Source: Tubiluchus corallicola | Lineage: Eukaryota; Priapulida; Priapulimorpha; Priapulimorphida; Tubiluchidae | Direction of reading: 5' to 3' | DNA: 55,917 bases | NCBI GenBank assembly: GCA_030141605.1 | Contig: JAQGDQ010000199.1 | Location: 214,430 to 270,346, forward strand | Position numbers and translations under genes: made by a program | Notes under the pieces: model-generated | Told to the model about the DNA's origin: nothing | Seen by the model: the letters and a program-made list of their open reading frames with translations, nothing else | Database searches by the model: none | Shown: positions 23,489 to 35,900 of the stretch, piece by piece | Numbering within the stretch: position 1 is the first letter of the stretch | Layout of the letters: every line of letters starts with the position of its first letter

Positions 23489-24375
23489 GGCTAAGTAATA
23501 TATGATTGTACAGAGATTTTTGAGACATACTTCAAAATTCCCTTTTCATGCCTGTTAAATGGCATCTTAGCAGCTTAGAACAAAAAAGTTTATATAGGTT
23601 TTACATGTCAAATGTAGATTTAGGTAATTCAAATGTCTCTTGGTAACTCAAATGTAGACTTAGGTAGTTCAAATGTGTTAACAATGGTTTTCAAGAAATC
23701 TTAAGCGTTTTTGGTAAGTCAAATGTAGACACATGTCAAGTCAAATGTGATATTGGTATCTCAAATGTGAATGGGTAGTAAAGCTTAAAGATGTTAAATT
23801 TAATCTCGTTTAATCTTAATTTAATAATCGTTGTGAAAATAATAACTTTATAGGTCTACTAATAGTTCACTAATATTCTGCAAACTTTAGATACCATTGG
23901 AACTGTTAGAGAAAACAATACATTCTTAAAATAAACAATGTTTCTTGAGAGAAACTAATTCATTAATGCAGTGCTAATGCATTACTTAAAAAACTAATTA
24001 GTGATTCACTGTTCTTTGGGAAGGGACAAACAACACATTTTTCATAGTTATGAAAGAGGTGATGACTATCTTTGGTTTATCTTTTTGTAATTTGCATTTA
24101 AATAACTTAATTACCGATTTATTCAAAGTAATGCATCTACATTTGACTTACCTAAGTCACATTTGAACTTTCCCGTGTTTACATTTGACGTGTAAAACTT
24201 ATAGAATTTATTTAACATGTATCATTACACGTAGCGAAGTCAGAGAAGTTAATGTGTATTAAGAATCGTTCATCAGATTATTGTTTGAATATACTTATTT
24301 ATTATTCATTAATTCATATATTCATTAATGAATATATTATTCATTAAAATCAACAAAACAACAAAGCTACAGTCC

Positions 24376-27300
24376 TCATAAAGGCGATGCTTTAGTTTGA
24401 GGATCTTTCTCCTTTGCAGCATCTTCATCTAGTCCAATGTTACTGTCTCCTTCAGCTAATTCATGCTGGTTTTTTGGCACTGCACTATTGTCATCATCGA
24501 CACTTTCGCTAGCGTCCTGCACAATTTGACCGCTGCTATCGTCCAGATCGGTTTCATTCACCGGCGCCATCGAGACATTCAATCTGCTCAGTTTCTCAGA
24601 GAGTTTTTCCTGGTGGTACTCCTCTTGCGCAGCGGAAAGTAAGATGTTCAGCAATGAGTTTTTGTTGTCCCTGTGATGCGGGACAACGGGCGGATAAGGA
24701 TTACCTGAAATAAATTTCATTTCTTAACCACTTCACTGCCATAATGACATTTATTTATAGGAAGGTGCTGCCCTCTACGAGCAGCAGTTGGGATGAAAGA
24801 GAGAAGGGGAGGAGAACAATGATGGCCGCGTTCTTGATCACAACAATGTTTTTTCTGTCTTTATTGTGTTAGTGAACAACAGCATTTAATTATTACCAAA
24901 TTTGTACCTTCGTGATATTTTAAATCTTGATAAAGAGCCAATGATGTAAGTTACATGAATTTAAATAATTTAATTAAGTTTACGAATTCGATCTGAGAAA
25001 TTTGTAAAAGCACTTTGACCAACAGGTTGTCTTCTTCTTAATTATTAAGCTTCTGTTCATCATTCTCTTTATTTTTCTTCTTTTTTAATGTTCTCTTTAT
25101 TATTCTCTTTAGAATAAACGACTTTGGAACATGAATGAAATAGTGAAGGCTTTCTGTACATGACAGCAACATTGATTTTTGCTTTTGGAACGTATCTCAG
25201 TAATTTTAAATTACTTTCCACGGGAGTCTCAGTTTTGTTTAACGACGTTTCGCTTAACGTCTCATTTTGCTGGAACGCCTTAGCGTCGCTAAGCGAGGAC
25301 TTACTGTTCAATTATCATTTCCACTAACACATCCTTCTACCCTTCCTATGTGATCTAACTTTTCTCCCAGTTCTTTTTTTTTGTTCACTCATCCATTCTT
25401 TTTTATCGGGTTCACATGACAGTGGGCTTATACAAGCCTTTGCTTCTCTAGCCCCCTGCAGTACAATTATTCTTTTATTATAACGATAGTGTATGAAACA
25501 TAACAATTTAATACAGTAGATGTAATAATTTTGATGTCACTGTGTGTTTAATGTCATTATATTGTACTAAATGTGATAATAATAATAAATAAATAAAAAA
25601 AATAAAAAAATAAAAATAAAAAAACCGATTATAGTGATTTATACACAGTTGTAATCAAGATTAATTTGATTAATCAATTAATTTCCCATTATTGAATATT
25701 TGAAAGCATATCAGACAAACACTGTTTCAAGAAACACAAAGGTTATACACTGGAAAGCATTCGTTACCTTTCAGTTCGAGGATACCCTGATACCTTGCAC
25801 TTCCTGGCAACTTCAACGGTAACGGAAACATGCTAGTATATGTCACGGTGTACATCTGGAATCGTGGAACTAACACTTTGAATAGTTTGTGCACCAAGTC
25901 AGGATCCTGAAATAAGTCAAAGAAGAGAGAAACGTCAAAATCTACGATGACATTGTTCTGTTCTAAACAAAACCAATCAGCAAAACAATGAAGAAATTTC
26001 AAGAATATTTTGCCCATGGGATGTGTGTGCCATACTCAGGTAAGTTGTGGCAAGGATATTTCCATACAGACGGTGTTACTGTTCCTAGCTAAGAGTATAA
26101 TAGACATGGTTTTTCAGCAAGTTTCTAAAGACCCTTCCACTTACATTTTCTTTGATAATAAATACAGGGTGTCTCAAAAGTCACCATACACTTGCTATTT
26201 ATCTAAGTACTCATAACGGACAAGATGTACTTGAACTCAACCAGTTTCACATGTTCTTGTACTTGCTATTTATTTAAGTACTCGTACTAGACAAGAAGTA
26301 CTTGAACCCTAACCAGATTCACATGTTCTTGTACTTGCTATTTATCTAAGTACTCGTACCAGATAAGATGTACTTGAACTCAACCAGATTCTCATGGTCT
26401 TGTACTTCCTATTTATCTAAATACTCGTACCAGATAAGATGTACTTGAACTCAACCAGATTCTCATGTTCTTGTACTTGCTATTTATCTAAATACTCGTA
26501 CCAAATAAGATGTACTTGAACTCAACCAGATTCTCATGGTCTTGTACTTGCTATTTATCTAAATACTCGTACCAAATAAGATGTACTTGAACCCTAACCA
26601 GATTCTCATGTTCTTGTACTTGCTATATATCTAAGTACTTGTACCGGATAAGATGTACTTGAACCCTAGACAGATTCTCATGTTCTTGTACTTGCTATAT
26701 ATCTAAGTACTTGTACCGGATAAGATGTACTTGAACTTAACCAGATTCTCATGTTCTTGTACTTGCTATTTAACTAAGTACTCATATTAGACAAGATGAA
26801 CTTGAACCCAACGAGATTCTCATGTTCTTGTACTTGATATTTATCCAAGTACTCGTACCAGATAAGACGGACTACAACCCTAACCAGATGGTCATGTAGT
26901 TCAATGGCTGGTGTACACATACAGATGAACAGATTTTGATTTCCTGGATCACATGCTGTACCAAGTCAGGGAATTACACAAACACCCAAATTCTCAGGAT
27001 AACATGTTCAATGATTTTTTTTATTATTATTATTGTTGTGGCGATCGCTGGCATCTATTAGAATTAAATAGAACATTGTAGAATGTTCCATTAGAATAAT
27101 CGGCTTACCTTGTAGAATGTTCTAGAGAGAAACGTCTAGAATGTTCCCTGGCACCCTATATAAGGCGAAGCAGGCCGCTGACACACACACACACACACAG
27201 ATTTCGAACGGACCCCCTTACACATTCTCTTGTATACTTGTATTTTCAGATACACTCAAACGTTTTCCAGATTTTCACGCTTATTGTAAACATTTCGTGT

Positions 27301-28965
27301 TCCTTCATACTTTCGTGTTGTAGAATTCTCGCTTAATAAACTAGTTTAATTTGATGAAGCGTTTTCTGGTTTTCTCTACGAGCCTTCCGAGAGAAACAAA
27401 ACACAACAATTATATTTATTGTTAAGCAAAGAAACAAAGAGACGGATAGAAGTAATACTAACTATATAACAGAGTAGTCACTCTTACATCAATACAGTGC
27501 ACTTTGGTAACATTTTAGAATTCATCTGGCTCAGAATGTCAGAGGTACTTACGACTAGCCAATATTTTGCCATCTCCATGGTATGCTTATGCGTAGGTCC
27601 ATTGCGGACAGCATCTTCAATTAACTGAAAATTATTGGAAACAATAAATTCAAAGCAACTAAGAAAGTTTACACAAGTTAATCCACACCATCAAAATTAA
27701 TGCTGCAATAAATTTGCATTCAAACAGGGATAAAAAATTAACAGACCAGTGTATCAGGAGCAATGCCCTAAACGTAGCCTAGCCTAACCTAAGCCTAGCA
27801 AAAGTTGAACTTTGTTGGTAAGACAATTGTTTTACATGAATTACAACAGAATGTCCAATTTGTTAAAAACAGTTCCATTTTATTCATTGTTAATTACTAT
27901 GAACTATGAATTTATTTTTAAACATCAAAATACAATATCAAACACATTAATAAACTTTAAATAAAAAAATTTGAGCAGTGCGAGGTGAGTGTACGACCAT
28001 ACGGTCATTAACACACTCACATTACTTAAATGAAAAAATGATTATAGTAAAGCATGCTTCTGTAGATAACTTAATGTAAATAAGGATGAAGTAAATGATG
28101 CAATAATTTGAGTAGTGCGAGGTGAGTGTACGACCATACGGTCATTAACACACTCACCTTACTTAAATGAAAAAATGACTATAGTTATGCATGCTTCTGT
28201 AGATAACTTAATGTAAATAAGGATGAAGTAAATGATGTAATAATTTGAGTAGTGCGAGGTGAGTGTACGACTATACGATCGTTAACACACTCACCTTACT
28301 TAAATGAAAAAATGATTATAATTATGCATGCTTCTGTAGATAACTTAATGTAAATAAGGATGAAGTAAATGATGTAATAATAGCAATGGTATAAGAGCAA
28401 TAAACCTGAAAGTTGAGAAAGGAAAACATAATATGTAATTACGATTTTGAGTGAGCCTTAAAGAGTGAAATTTTTTTTTTAAATAGTTATGAATATGAAT
28501 TATGTGATTATCTGTCAATCTATCACTTACTTGTATTACAATGCACAATACTGCTTACTTGTGTATACAATGATATACATATATATATATATATATACAC
28601 ACATATATATATATATATATGCAGATTTAAGTGGGGGAGAAGAGATTAAATTATACATTATACTTATAGTAATATCTATAATTGTATAGAACATTTAAAT
28701 ATAATTGATGGTAGTAATGTAGCCATCATAACCATTAAAAATGAGCTATGGTTAGCGGGGGGACAAATTATAAGAATATTGGTGATTATTTCGCAAAATT
28801 AATGTAATTAATGTACTAGTTACAAATTCAAACTTGGTGCTTCTTTAGAAGCCGATGTAAACTTTATAATTCTATAAAAGTAGTTTAAGCGCAAACTCAA
28901 AACCTTACACCCAAACAGAAAAGTAAACACATACGCGCTCAACATATCCTCTTGCCTCATCAGCG
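24376..28965 (-). CDS. MRPL17: Mitochondrial large-subunit ribosomal protein bL17m (MRPL17), 5' exon(s) not found
   Basis: Four minus-strand exons: 28965-28935, 27624-27553, 25906-25768 and 24704-24376, all with GT-AG junctions and compatible phases. Together they read ADEARGYVER, LIEDAVRNGPTHKHTMEM-AKYWLV, DPDLVHKLFKVLVPRF, LPGSARYQGILELKG, then NPYPPVVPHHR and NSLLNILLSAAQEEY. These match the order of conserved blocks in animal MRPL17 (DEMRGYAEKLID, a W-L, IPKLFxVLAPRY, YKGN-PP, LLNxLL). The C-terminus has an acidic tail of about 75 residues ending TKASPL, longer than in vertebrates. The 31-nt exon at 28935-28965 is very short; its acceptor abuts a LINE fragment. The N-terminal exon with the mitochondrial targeting sequence is not visible and should lie above 28965, so the gene probably overlaps the start of the plus-strand receptor gene. 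It acts in the mitoribosome large subunit near the exit tunnel. Confidence 0.9.
26165..26900 (+). repeat. 71-bp minisatellite, about 10 copies, starting at a mariner-like end
   Basis: The unit contains TTCTTGTACTTGCTATTTAT, CTAAGTACTCGTACCAGATA and AGATGTACTTGAACTCAACC, about 71 bp in all. The first copy is preceded by CAGGGTGTCTCAAAAGTCAC after a TA, which resembles a mariner/Tc1 terminal repeat. No matching right end was found. It lies in an MRPL17 intron. Confidence 0.85.
27034..27408 (+). mobile_element. Solo LTR of an LTR retrotransposon
   Basis: The element is 375 bp. It begins TGTTGTG and ends CACAACA (7-bp perfect inverted ends) and is flanked by 5-bp direct repeats ATTAT (27029-27033 and 27409-27413). 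It has a TATATAA box at 27157-27163 and an AATAAA at 27335-27340, giving a U3-R-U5 layout in plus orientation. No internal coding region or second LTR is present, so it is a recombined solo LTR. The class (Ty3/gypsy or Bel-Pao type) is not determinable. It lies in an MRPL17 intron, antisense to that gene. Confidence 0.85.
27071..27146 (+). promoter_or_regulatory. Heat-shock-element cluster in the LTR U3
   Basis: Three copies of GAATGTTC: at 27081-27088 (preceded in 5-bp register by GAA at 27071 and TTG at 27076), at 27115-27122 (TAGAATGTTCTAGAGAG, close to the classic AGAAnnTTCTAGA) and at 27139-27146. The alternating GAA/TTC pentamers fit heat-shock-factor binding. The TATA box follows 11 bp after the last copy. 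Confidence 0.7.
27969..28385 (+). repeat. Tandem repeat, 3 copies of about 138 bp
   Basis: Units start at about 27969, 28107 and 28243 with TTTGAG-AGTGCGAGGTGAGTG. Each contains GACCATACGGTC (a short palindrome) and ends near GATGAAGTAAATGATG. It lies in an MRPL17 intron. Confidence 0.95.
28575..28621. repeat. (TA)n microsatellite
   Basis: Two blocks of TA dinucleotides separated by CACACA. Confidence 0.9.
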
Positions 28966-28984
28966 CTGGACCCCAACGTTAGTG

Positions 28985-29720
28985 GGATGAAGGGCAGGTG
29001 TGCCACCAAAGTATATTACAGTAGGTTAAGTATGGCAGTACTAGACAATTATAAAGTGTGATAAGATCTTCTTTAATAAAACAATGTTTAACTCGTCTGA
29101 TTAACCCAATGTTTTTAGCAATTTTAGAATGAATTGTGGTTTCCGATCTAAGTGTTCATTTAAGATAACACTTAAGAACTTCATTTTGTTTACTTGTTCT
29201 ACAGCATCGCCAACACTTTTTATAATACTGTTCATATTTATCAGTTTCTTACGAGCTCTGAATAAAATGTATTTAGTTTTAGTTGAATTTAATGCTAATT
29301 TATTGATTTTAAACCAGGCTGTAATTTTACTGAGTTCATTATTAATAATGTTAATGTCAAGTAACTTGCTGTTGATCTTGAAAAAAATATTTGTGTCATC
29401 AGCAAATTGGAAAAACTTTCCATTGTCAGCAATACAGTTTTGTAAGTCATTAATATGTATTAAGAACAACAGAGGTCCCAATATAGATCCCTGGGGTACT
29501 CCATGTGTGATTATTGCATCAATGGAAAGGACATTGTTATATCTAGCAACATTTTTTATTTTTAATAAATATTCGACTGCAAACAAATGTAACCTGATGT
29601 ATTTCTAGATTTTTTGCTACGTTGAGCAAACAAAAAATACACGTATGTTTTTAGCCACTGTACTGCGAGGAATCTTCCAGAATTAACTGTATCAATCAAA
29701 AGCTTCAAACATTAAAGTTC
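28985..29720 (-). mobile_element. LINE fragment, family as at 38.5-40.0 kb
   Basis: Minus-strand reverse-transcriptase blocks: an EAFD remnant, [48 protein letters not shown] and KMKFLSVILNEHLDRKP. Nucleotide similarity to 39200-39720 is high, with shared runs such as AGAGGTCCCAA and ACTCCATGTGTGA/ACTCCGTGTGTGA. Both ends are truncated: the 3' third present in the other copy is missing and the sequence stops beside the MRPL17 exon acceptor at 28966. Confidence 0.85.
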
Positions 29721-29994
29721 TGTTCCGATTTTTTTTACTGCAGCTGCAGATCATTTAAATATATGCTAATCCATTTTTCTAACAATCGCATCACGGTCTG
29801 GACAATTTATAATCGTTTTGCTTTTATAAAATTCTGGTGTTTCCTTTTTCTTAGTTTATGATTATATTTTATTTGAATTGTTGATGCTGGAAACAGGACA
29901 AGCATAACGAAAGTGCATATCAGATAGCAGCTAACCTGCAGGTAGCAGCTGCGATAACATGTTAATTGTGATAAAATTTTATTTGTTTTTGTAG

Positions 29995-32900
29995 AACATC
30001 TTATTGGAATAAAATCATTCCGAGGCTGTTGGCAATTTAACCAAGCAGATTTGGGCGAAGTTGTCCAAACACGAGATGACTGCATTCAAAATTGCACTGA
30101 TGAAAGCAAAATATATGCTTTACTTGTTAACGGTAACAAATGCTACTGTGAAAATGTGTTTGGTAGTGAAGGACCTGCACTAAATCCATGTAGTTATCAA
30201 TGTGGAACGTCAAACAAAGTAGAATGTACGCCTGGAGACAGTGACTGTAAAACATGCGGTGGTGAACAAGCTGCTGAAGTTTACAGAACAGGTAAATTTT
30301 AACTTACAGAAGTATAAATATTATTCAATATTGTCACGTGCATTTGTTTAGAACTGGTCATAGACAAATGTCATAGTTAACGTGTAATTATCTATCTACT
30401 GACGTTTAGTCTATCGTCGAAGTGTTAATAATGTCTGTCTTGATAAGTGTAACTTTCATAGCTTTTTACCACGTTACCTGGCAGCAGGAAAATGCATTAA
30501 AGAAATTTGGGTCCCTTTTTATTTATTTTGTTACTTTATGTTTTATTTTTTATTACTTTTATTTTTTCCATCATTTGTTTGTTTTCGTACGTAGTGAGTT
30601 GATTTGGGCAATTTGTTCTGGAAGAGATGCTCAAGCTTGCAAAGCCGTGTGTTTAGCCGCTCAGGTTACAATTTTGGCTAGGAAAGAAACATAAACAATA
30701 AAGTAACAAAACAGAAAATATTTAAAATCAGTTATTAACTGGCAGTACATCACTTGTACATATTGACAACACTATTTATATATGATGACATTACATGTAT
30801 GTGAAAAATGTCACGTTTTGTTCTATATCATAGGATTATGGTTATGACTAAGGGATAGGGTTAGTGTTAATGTTATTTCTTTTTTCCTGTAACTTTTTCA
30901 TCAGGTTCAAATGCGCCTGACCAGGTTTGAAGATTAGGACCAATCACCAAAATACGAATACTAGTCAGGTTCATCTGCAATGGTTTATTAATTTCCGGCA
31001 TACAATCATAATCTAATAACTCAGAATAGAGAAATTTCCATATTTGAAATAGCTAGATAGACGGACAGACAAGCGGTGCATTACAGAAACCGTTTGAAAA
31101 GACGTGTACAGCAAAAGTAAAAACAAATACAGGAACTTCCAGAGAGAACCCAGCAGTAGAGATATGCAGTTGCTGAAACGTGCTGATCAAATTACAAAGA
31201 ATGCAATGTTAACATGGACATTATATTGCCATTAAATAAATTCTCTCATCTGTAGAGTCGCTTTTATTACAGCACTGTATGTTTCAGATTATGATTTTCT
31301 TAACAAAACGTTGAACTGCCATGATGGTAATTATACTTATGAGTTGGAAGAAGACACCCGACTTGAACTGATGACCATGAACAGTGATATGTGCATCGGC
31401 CACTGTAGTGATAAGGGTAATTAATTAATGATTAGGTCGAGTCGTAGTGAGCATTTTTTTAATATTTTTCGTCGCTCTTTCACAATTTAATAGAATCTTC
31501 CTTTTGATGCTTTGTTGATAATTCATGGTGAATAAAGTGGTACCGTTGATTGTATTGTTGCAGACCTCAAGACCATCACAGTGTTTGCAAACATTAAATA
31601 AAATTAACTTGTATACAGTTATGATTGCTAGTCATAGTAGAGAAACCACAAACGAAAGCTTTGTATTTTTATAAAATTCGCATAGCTTTTCTCTAAACCC
31701 AGTTTTACAGGTGTGAATTCTAAGTCTTACTGATGATGACTCGGAAATTTTAGTGCCATTTTTTCAAATTAGCCAGATTTTTCACTCACTTCTAAATTTC
31801 GTGCTAGAATAATGGTGCCTCCAACTGAGCCCCATATTGTACAACGTTCACAACGATTCATGACTACACTGGATGGCTTTGAGCCTTTATATATTGCAAT
31901 TCCAGCTAACGGAGAAGATTGTTAAATGCTAGTCAAAACTGGTATCAGTTCACGATTAGCTTCCTATTCATCATAGCGACTTTGGCACTCGCTTAATGCG
32001 TCTTGTTTTCAAAGTTATCAGAACTTTCTATTTAGTAGGAAGTCTAAACTTTTTATTGCAAATAAAGTTTTTAATTTGGCACAACTTGCATGATTAACAG
32101 CGTTTACAGTAGTGATTATGTGTTTACGGTAACCTTGTCGACTGGTATACCACTTTTGTAAATTTCATAGGAAACCAGATTTCTCATATTGCTACTCTAC
32201 AGCTTGCTAAGCTGGTCTGCCAGCTGAAGCTTGGAAAACAAATCCCTAAATTTGTGTACCACAGTTATAAGCTTCCGTTCGGTAACAGAACGCTGCAACT
32301 CACTAATATATGCAGTGCATAAGATGTGATATAGGTGTTGGGTAGCTTCTGTCCACTCCTGAGTCATTAATAGACATTTTCCAAGACATACTCCCTCTCT
32401 CTCTCAACATCTTGTCTGGAATGGTGTGGTTTTTGACAATTAACCTCATGTCGTGATACTAATAATTACGCCGTTACTGCGATTTACATTAAATACGTTA
32501 CCATTTGTGGTCACATCGTTAAAGTACATATTTTGTGATTTACTTGATTTGAAACAGTAAGAATTGAACTCAAGCTTCTGTGTGCAAAATGTGTTGTTCA
32601 TCTTTAGCACTGTGGCACATTTTAGTTCTCTAACTGCTGCACAAATTTTCCCCAACTTAATGACCGCAGCAAAAATTTTACATTTCAACCACATTCCAAT
32701 CATAGCTGTAAAATACTTTTTCTTATTGTCAAATATCCTACTGTTGGTTACAACAACTGTGCCACCTGTAATAAAAAGTAACAATAAAAACCAAACTGAA
32801 ACAAAATTCATATAAACGGGTGTTGGATAACTAAAACCGTTCAGATATTGATATTTATAGTTCGCAAGGTATAATGAGTAGTGACGATTTGACAAAAGTA

Positions 32901-35900
32901 GAACGTACAAAGGAGCTAAGCTAGTAGCCAGTTATTGGTTTTCTGGAAGCCCGTTTGTGTGCTAGTGTTCCTCTTGTAACTGCAACTGCCTCTTCTCTTG
33001 TAGTCGCAAAACCCATTATACTTTGTGTAATTAACAAAAATTTGTTTTGCAGGGTATGCTTACGCTATCTTAGTGAATCATAACACCTGCAAATGTGGAG
33101 AATATCACACCTTTGATGAAGGAAAGGTTGATGATAGTTTTTGCGATTCACTTTGTTCGGGGACTGTTGTATTCAGGAAAGACTCAGCTTTTGATTACTG
33201 TGGGAGCCACTTGGGCAAATACATCAGTGTTTACACCACGCCAACAGGTATGAAGATAACTACTGCGTTTTAGCTTTAGCTCTATGAGGGTCGTGCATGC
33301 CAGCTGTTGTAGTATAGTCATTAATTTTAGTGAAATAGCATTTATACACAACCAAAAAATGAAGTGAAGTATAATAAGTAAAATTGCAATTAATATCTAA
33401 TTTACAAGAATCTAAATTGTACTTTCAGCTTGTCCACCAGGGCAGCACGGTTCAGCACCGGACAACTGCCAGGATTGTTCTGGTAACTGCTTGAATGACC
33501 TGTGCAGCAATATCAATGGGCATTGTTTCAACAACACTTGCAAAGAATTCTACAATGGTGAACTCTGTGATAAAGGTAAATTGGTTTTGCAAAGTTGCTT
33601 CTGCACTTCTGTGTAGAAAAAGAATGAGCAATATAATGTAAAAGATGTCATTGAAACTGACTGCAGTTACGATTAAACTCCTGTAGAAGTAGTTAATGTA
33701 TAAAATGGAGATTCCTATAATTTTTCAACAGTTTAGATGTTCGTAAAAGTTTATGTTAATAGGATACATCTTGCATAAGTCTAAACAGATTGAAAATAAA
33801 AATGAAGGTACTTGCAATTGAGCATTTTAGCGTAAAAGGGAAGCTATATCAACATATAAACTCTACCACTAAAATGATTTCTGAAAGCAAAGTTTATATT
33901 AACATAAAATTCAAGCCAGTCCCACGTAAGTATTTGAAAATTTTATTAAAATCACTTTACTTGCCCAACGTCTCTCTGTTATTTACCAAACGTTATTGTA
34001 GGTTAGGTTAATTAAATAAAACATTTCTTTTATAGAAAATCCAAAATTTGATGAAGGCCCTATGATAGAAGGCAAGGACATAAATGCGTATTTTCTCAAT
34101 ATCAGATGGAATGAGTGGACCACAAGTGATCAGACAGGAAGCGGTACTCCTGAGATGTACATTGTAAAATACGAGACTAACACGAAAAATGACGAAATTG
34201 TTTGTGAAGTTGAACATCGCGGAACGGAAGAGCCTTATTCATGTATACTTCAGCCGTTGTATTTAGGAGCGGAGTACAGAGTGTGGATTATAATAAACAG
34301 TGCTGAAGGAATCGGAAAGGATTCCCCAAAAACAACAGTAACAACAGCTTGTAACAGTACGTTATACTAACTATTGCCGTAGAAATTGTTGTCAATTAGT
34401 ATGTGGATACCTGTGTTAATGAAATAATAACGTTTATTTTTAAAGCTCACTTCAAGTTTGAAAATTTTTAAATAATTCTAAATTAAAAAAGCAAAAAAAT
34501 TTCCATATTTCTGTACACAAACGTAGCACTGTGCAATGACATTTTTTGTATGATTGTAATACTGAGAAATTAAGTAAATCTTATATGTCAACAAATTTGA
34601 AAACAATAACTATTATCCGTGTCTCTTGAGTGATTATTGTTCAGTCTATTTCAAGCCCCATTTTCTTACTATCTTTTACTGTTCTGAACATAACACTTAG
34701 TTAAACAACATCTCGCACTCGTTTAAATTTTTAAGATTTTCTTTCAGTTTAAAACATTCTGAGATCATCTGTATTTTTAATTGAAACAAAAGTCTTGCAT
34801 TCCCTTTTCAGATCCATTAGAGGCACCAACCATTCATGTAGCTGATCCAGAATTGGAAAAAGATCCAGATGCAGCAGATAATACCGCCATGACTACAATC
34901 ACTTTACCAGTAAGGATATTTTTCTGCCTTCCAGTCTAGGCCTAATAAAATCTCAGCAAGAATTATAATGATTTCTTGCTTCTTCCAATGACCAAATCGT
35001 AAGAATGTTCTTTTTTTTTGCAAATAAAGTTGCCTGAAGTTGAACTTATATTTTAGTGAAAAGTTAGTTCATCAATTATCGATAATATTTAAAATTACGC
35101 AGATCAAGATTATAAAAAAACTGCCATCGTTTCAAGTTTTACATTACATTAATTACACACAAGACATTAATAAAAATCTTCAAGATGTTTTGCTCAAGCT
35201 ATCATTAAGATCTGCAATTATGAGTAAGTTGCAACAAATTACATGCTTAAATGAGTTTGTAATTTGCAAGGAACAAGACAACACCACCATCATCAATTGT
35301 GAAAGCATTTCCGAGTATGAAATATACTACGATTCAGAAGATCATGAACACACTGGAAATGAAACCATCACTGGTGACGTAGCAAGCCACGATGTTTCAG
35401 GACTTCAGCCTTATTCCACTTACACTTTCACGGTCAGGTACAAGAATAACGAAGATTTCTGGAGTGCGAAAAGCGATTCTGCAATAGACACACCCCAAGC
35501 AGGTGAAGTGAACTTTTTTTACTAAACAGAAGTGCTAAAAGTAAAGATAAGCGAGAATTTTGAAGTAAGCCTACATTTTAAAAATCACAAAACAAAGAGA
35601 AGCATAGATCTAGTATCAGATAGTAAGTTTAACATTTTGTGCCAAAGACCCAAGAAACTACCATGACATTAAAACCTGCAATCCAGTTGGTTTATCAAGT
35701 AATTCGACTTATTTTTTACTAACTCAGTAGTTCATGCCCTATTAGTTTTTGACTGTCTTATACCCATTGCAATTTGAATTTCAAATTCTAATTTTAGCTC
35801 CAGGACCAGTGAAAGAACTCACTGTCACTGGAACTGCCACTGATGCTCTGGAGATAACATGGAGTCATCCCGATCAACCAAATGGGAAAATGGAACGTTA

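Larger units (their letters stand above)
22258..24195. repeat. Composite inverted-repeat region rich in ACATTTGA motifs
   Basis: The segment 22258-22420 is largely the reverse complement of about 23680-23840 (shared ATTAAATTTAACATC and ACTTGACATGTGTCTACATT, among others). A second inverted pair links about 23575-23660 with about 24115-24200. Within both, ACATTTGA or its complement TCAAATGT recurs about a dozen times, usually followed by CTTACC or preceded by GGTAAG. It looks like one or two foldback elements; no coding frame. Confidence 0.75.
29995..33575 (+). other. Receptor 1 ectodomain, part 1: two WSC domains and an EGF-like module
   Basis: Exon 29995-30291 encodes a complete WSC domain ([38 protein letters not shown]). 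Exons 31288-31416 and 33053-33247 encode a second one, split by an intron between its two halves (MCIGHC, then [16 protein letters not shown] and a closing YISVYTT). Exon 33429-33575 is a Cys-rich laminin/EGF-type module (ACPPGQHG ... GELCDK). WSC domains are Cys-rich, presumed carbohydrate-binding modules found in yeast Wsc sensors, Kremen and polycystin-1. Confidence 0.85.

Noticed and set aside
25069-25311. 80-codon minus-strand frame in an MRPL17 intron
   Set aside because: Lys/Asn-rich from an imperfect AAAGAGAAT repeat; no family resemblance and not needed for MRPL17 continuity.
30600-30700. Cys-containing frame resembling part of a WSC domain
   Set aside because: No in-phase acceptor, no donor, and it ends in a stop within the intron.
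33763-33931. Possible extra exon before FN3-1, ending CCAC|GTAAGT
   Set aside because: No acceptor gives the required phase; splicing 33575 directly to 34036 is in phase.
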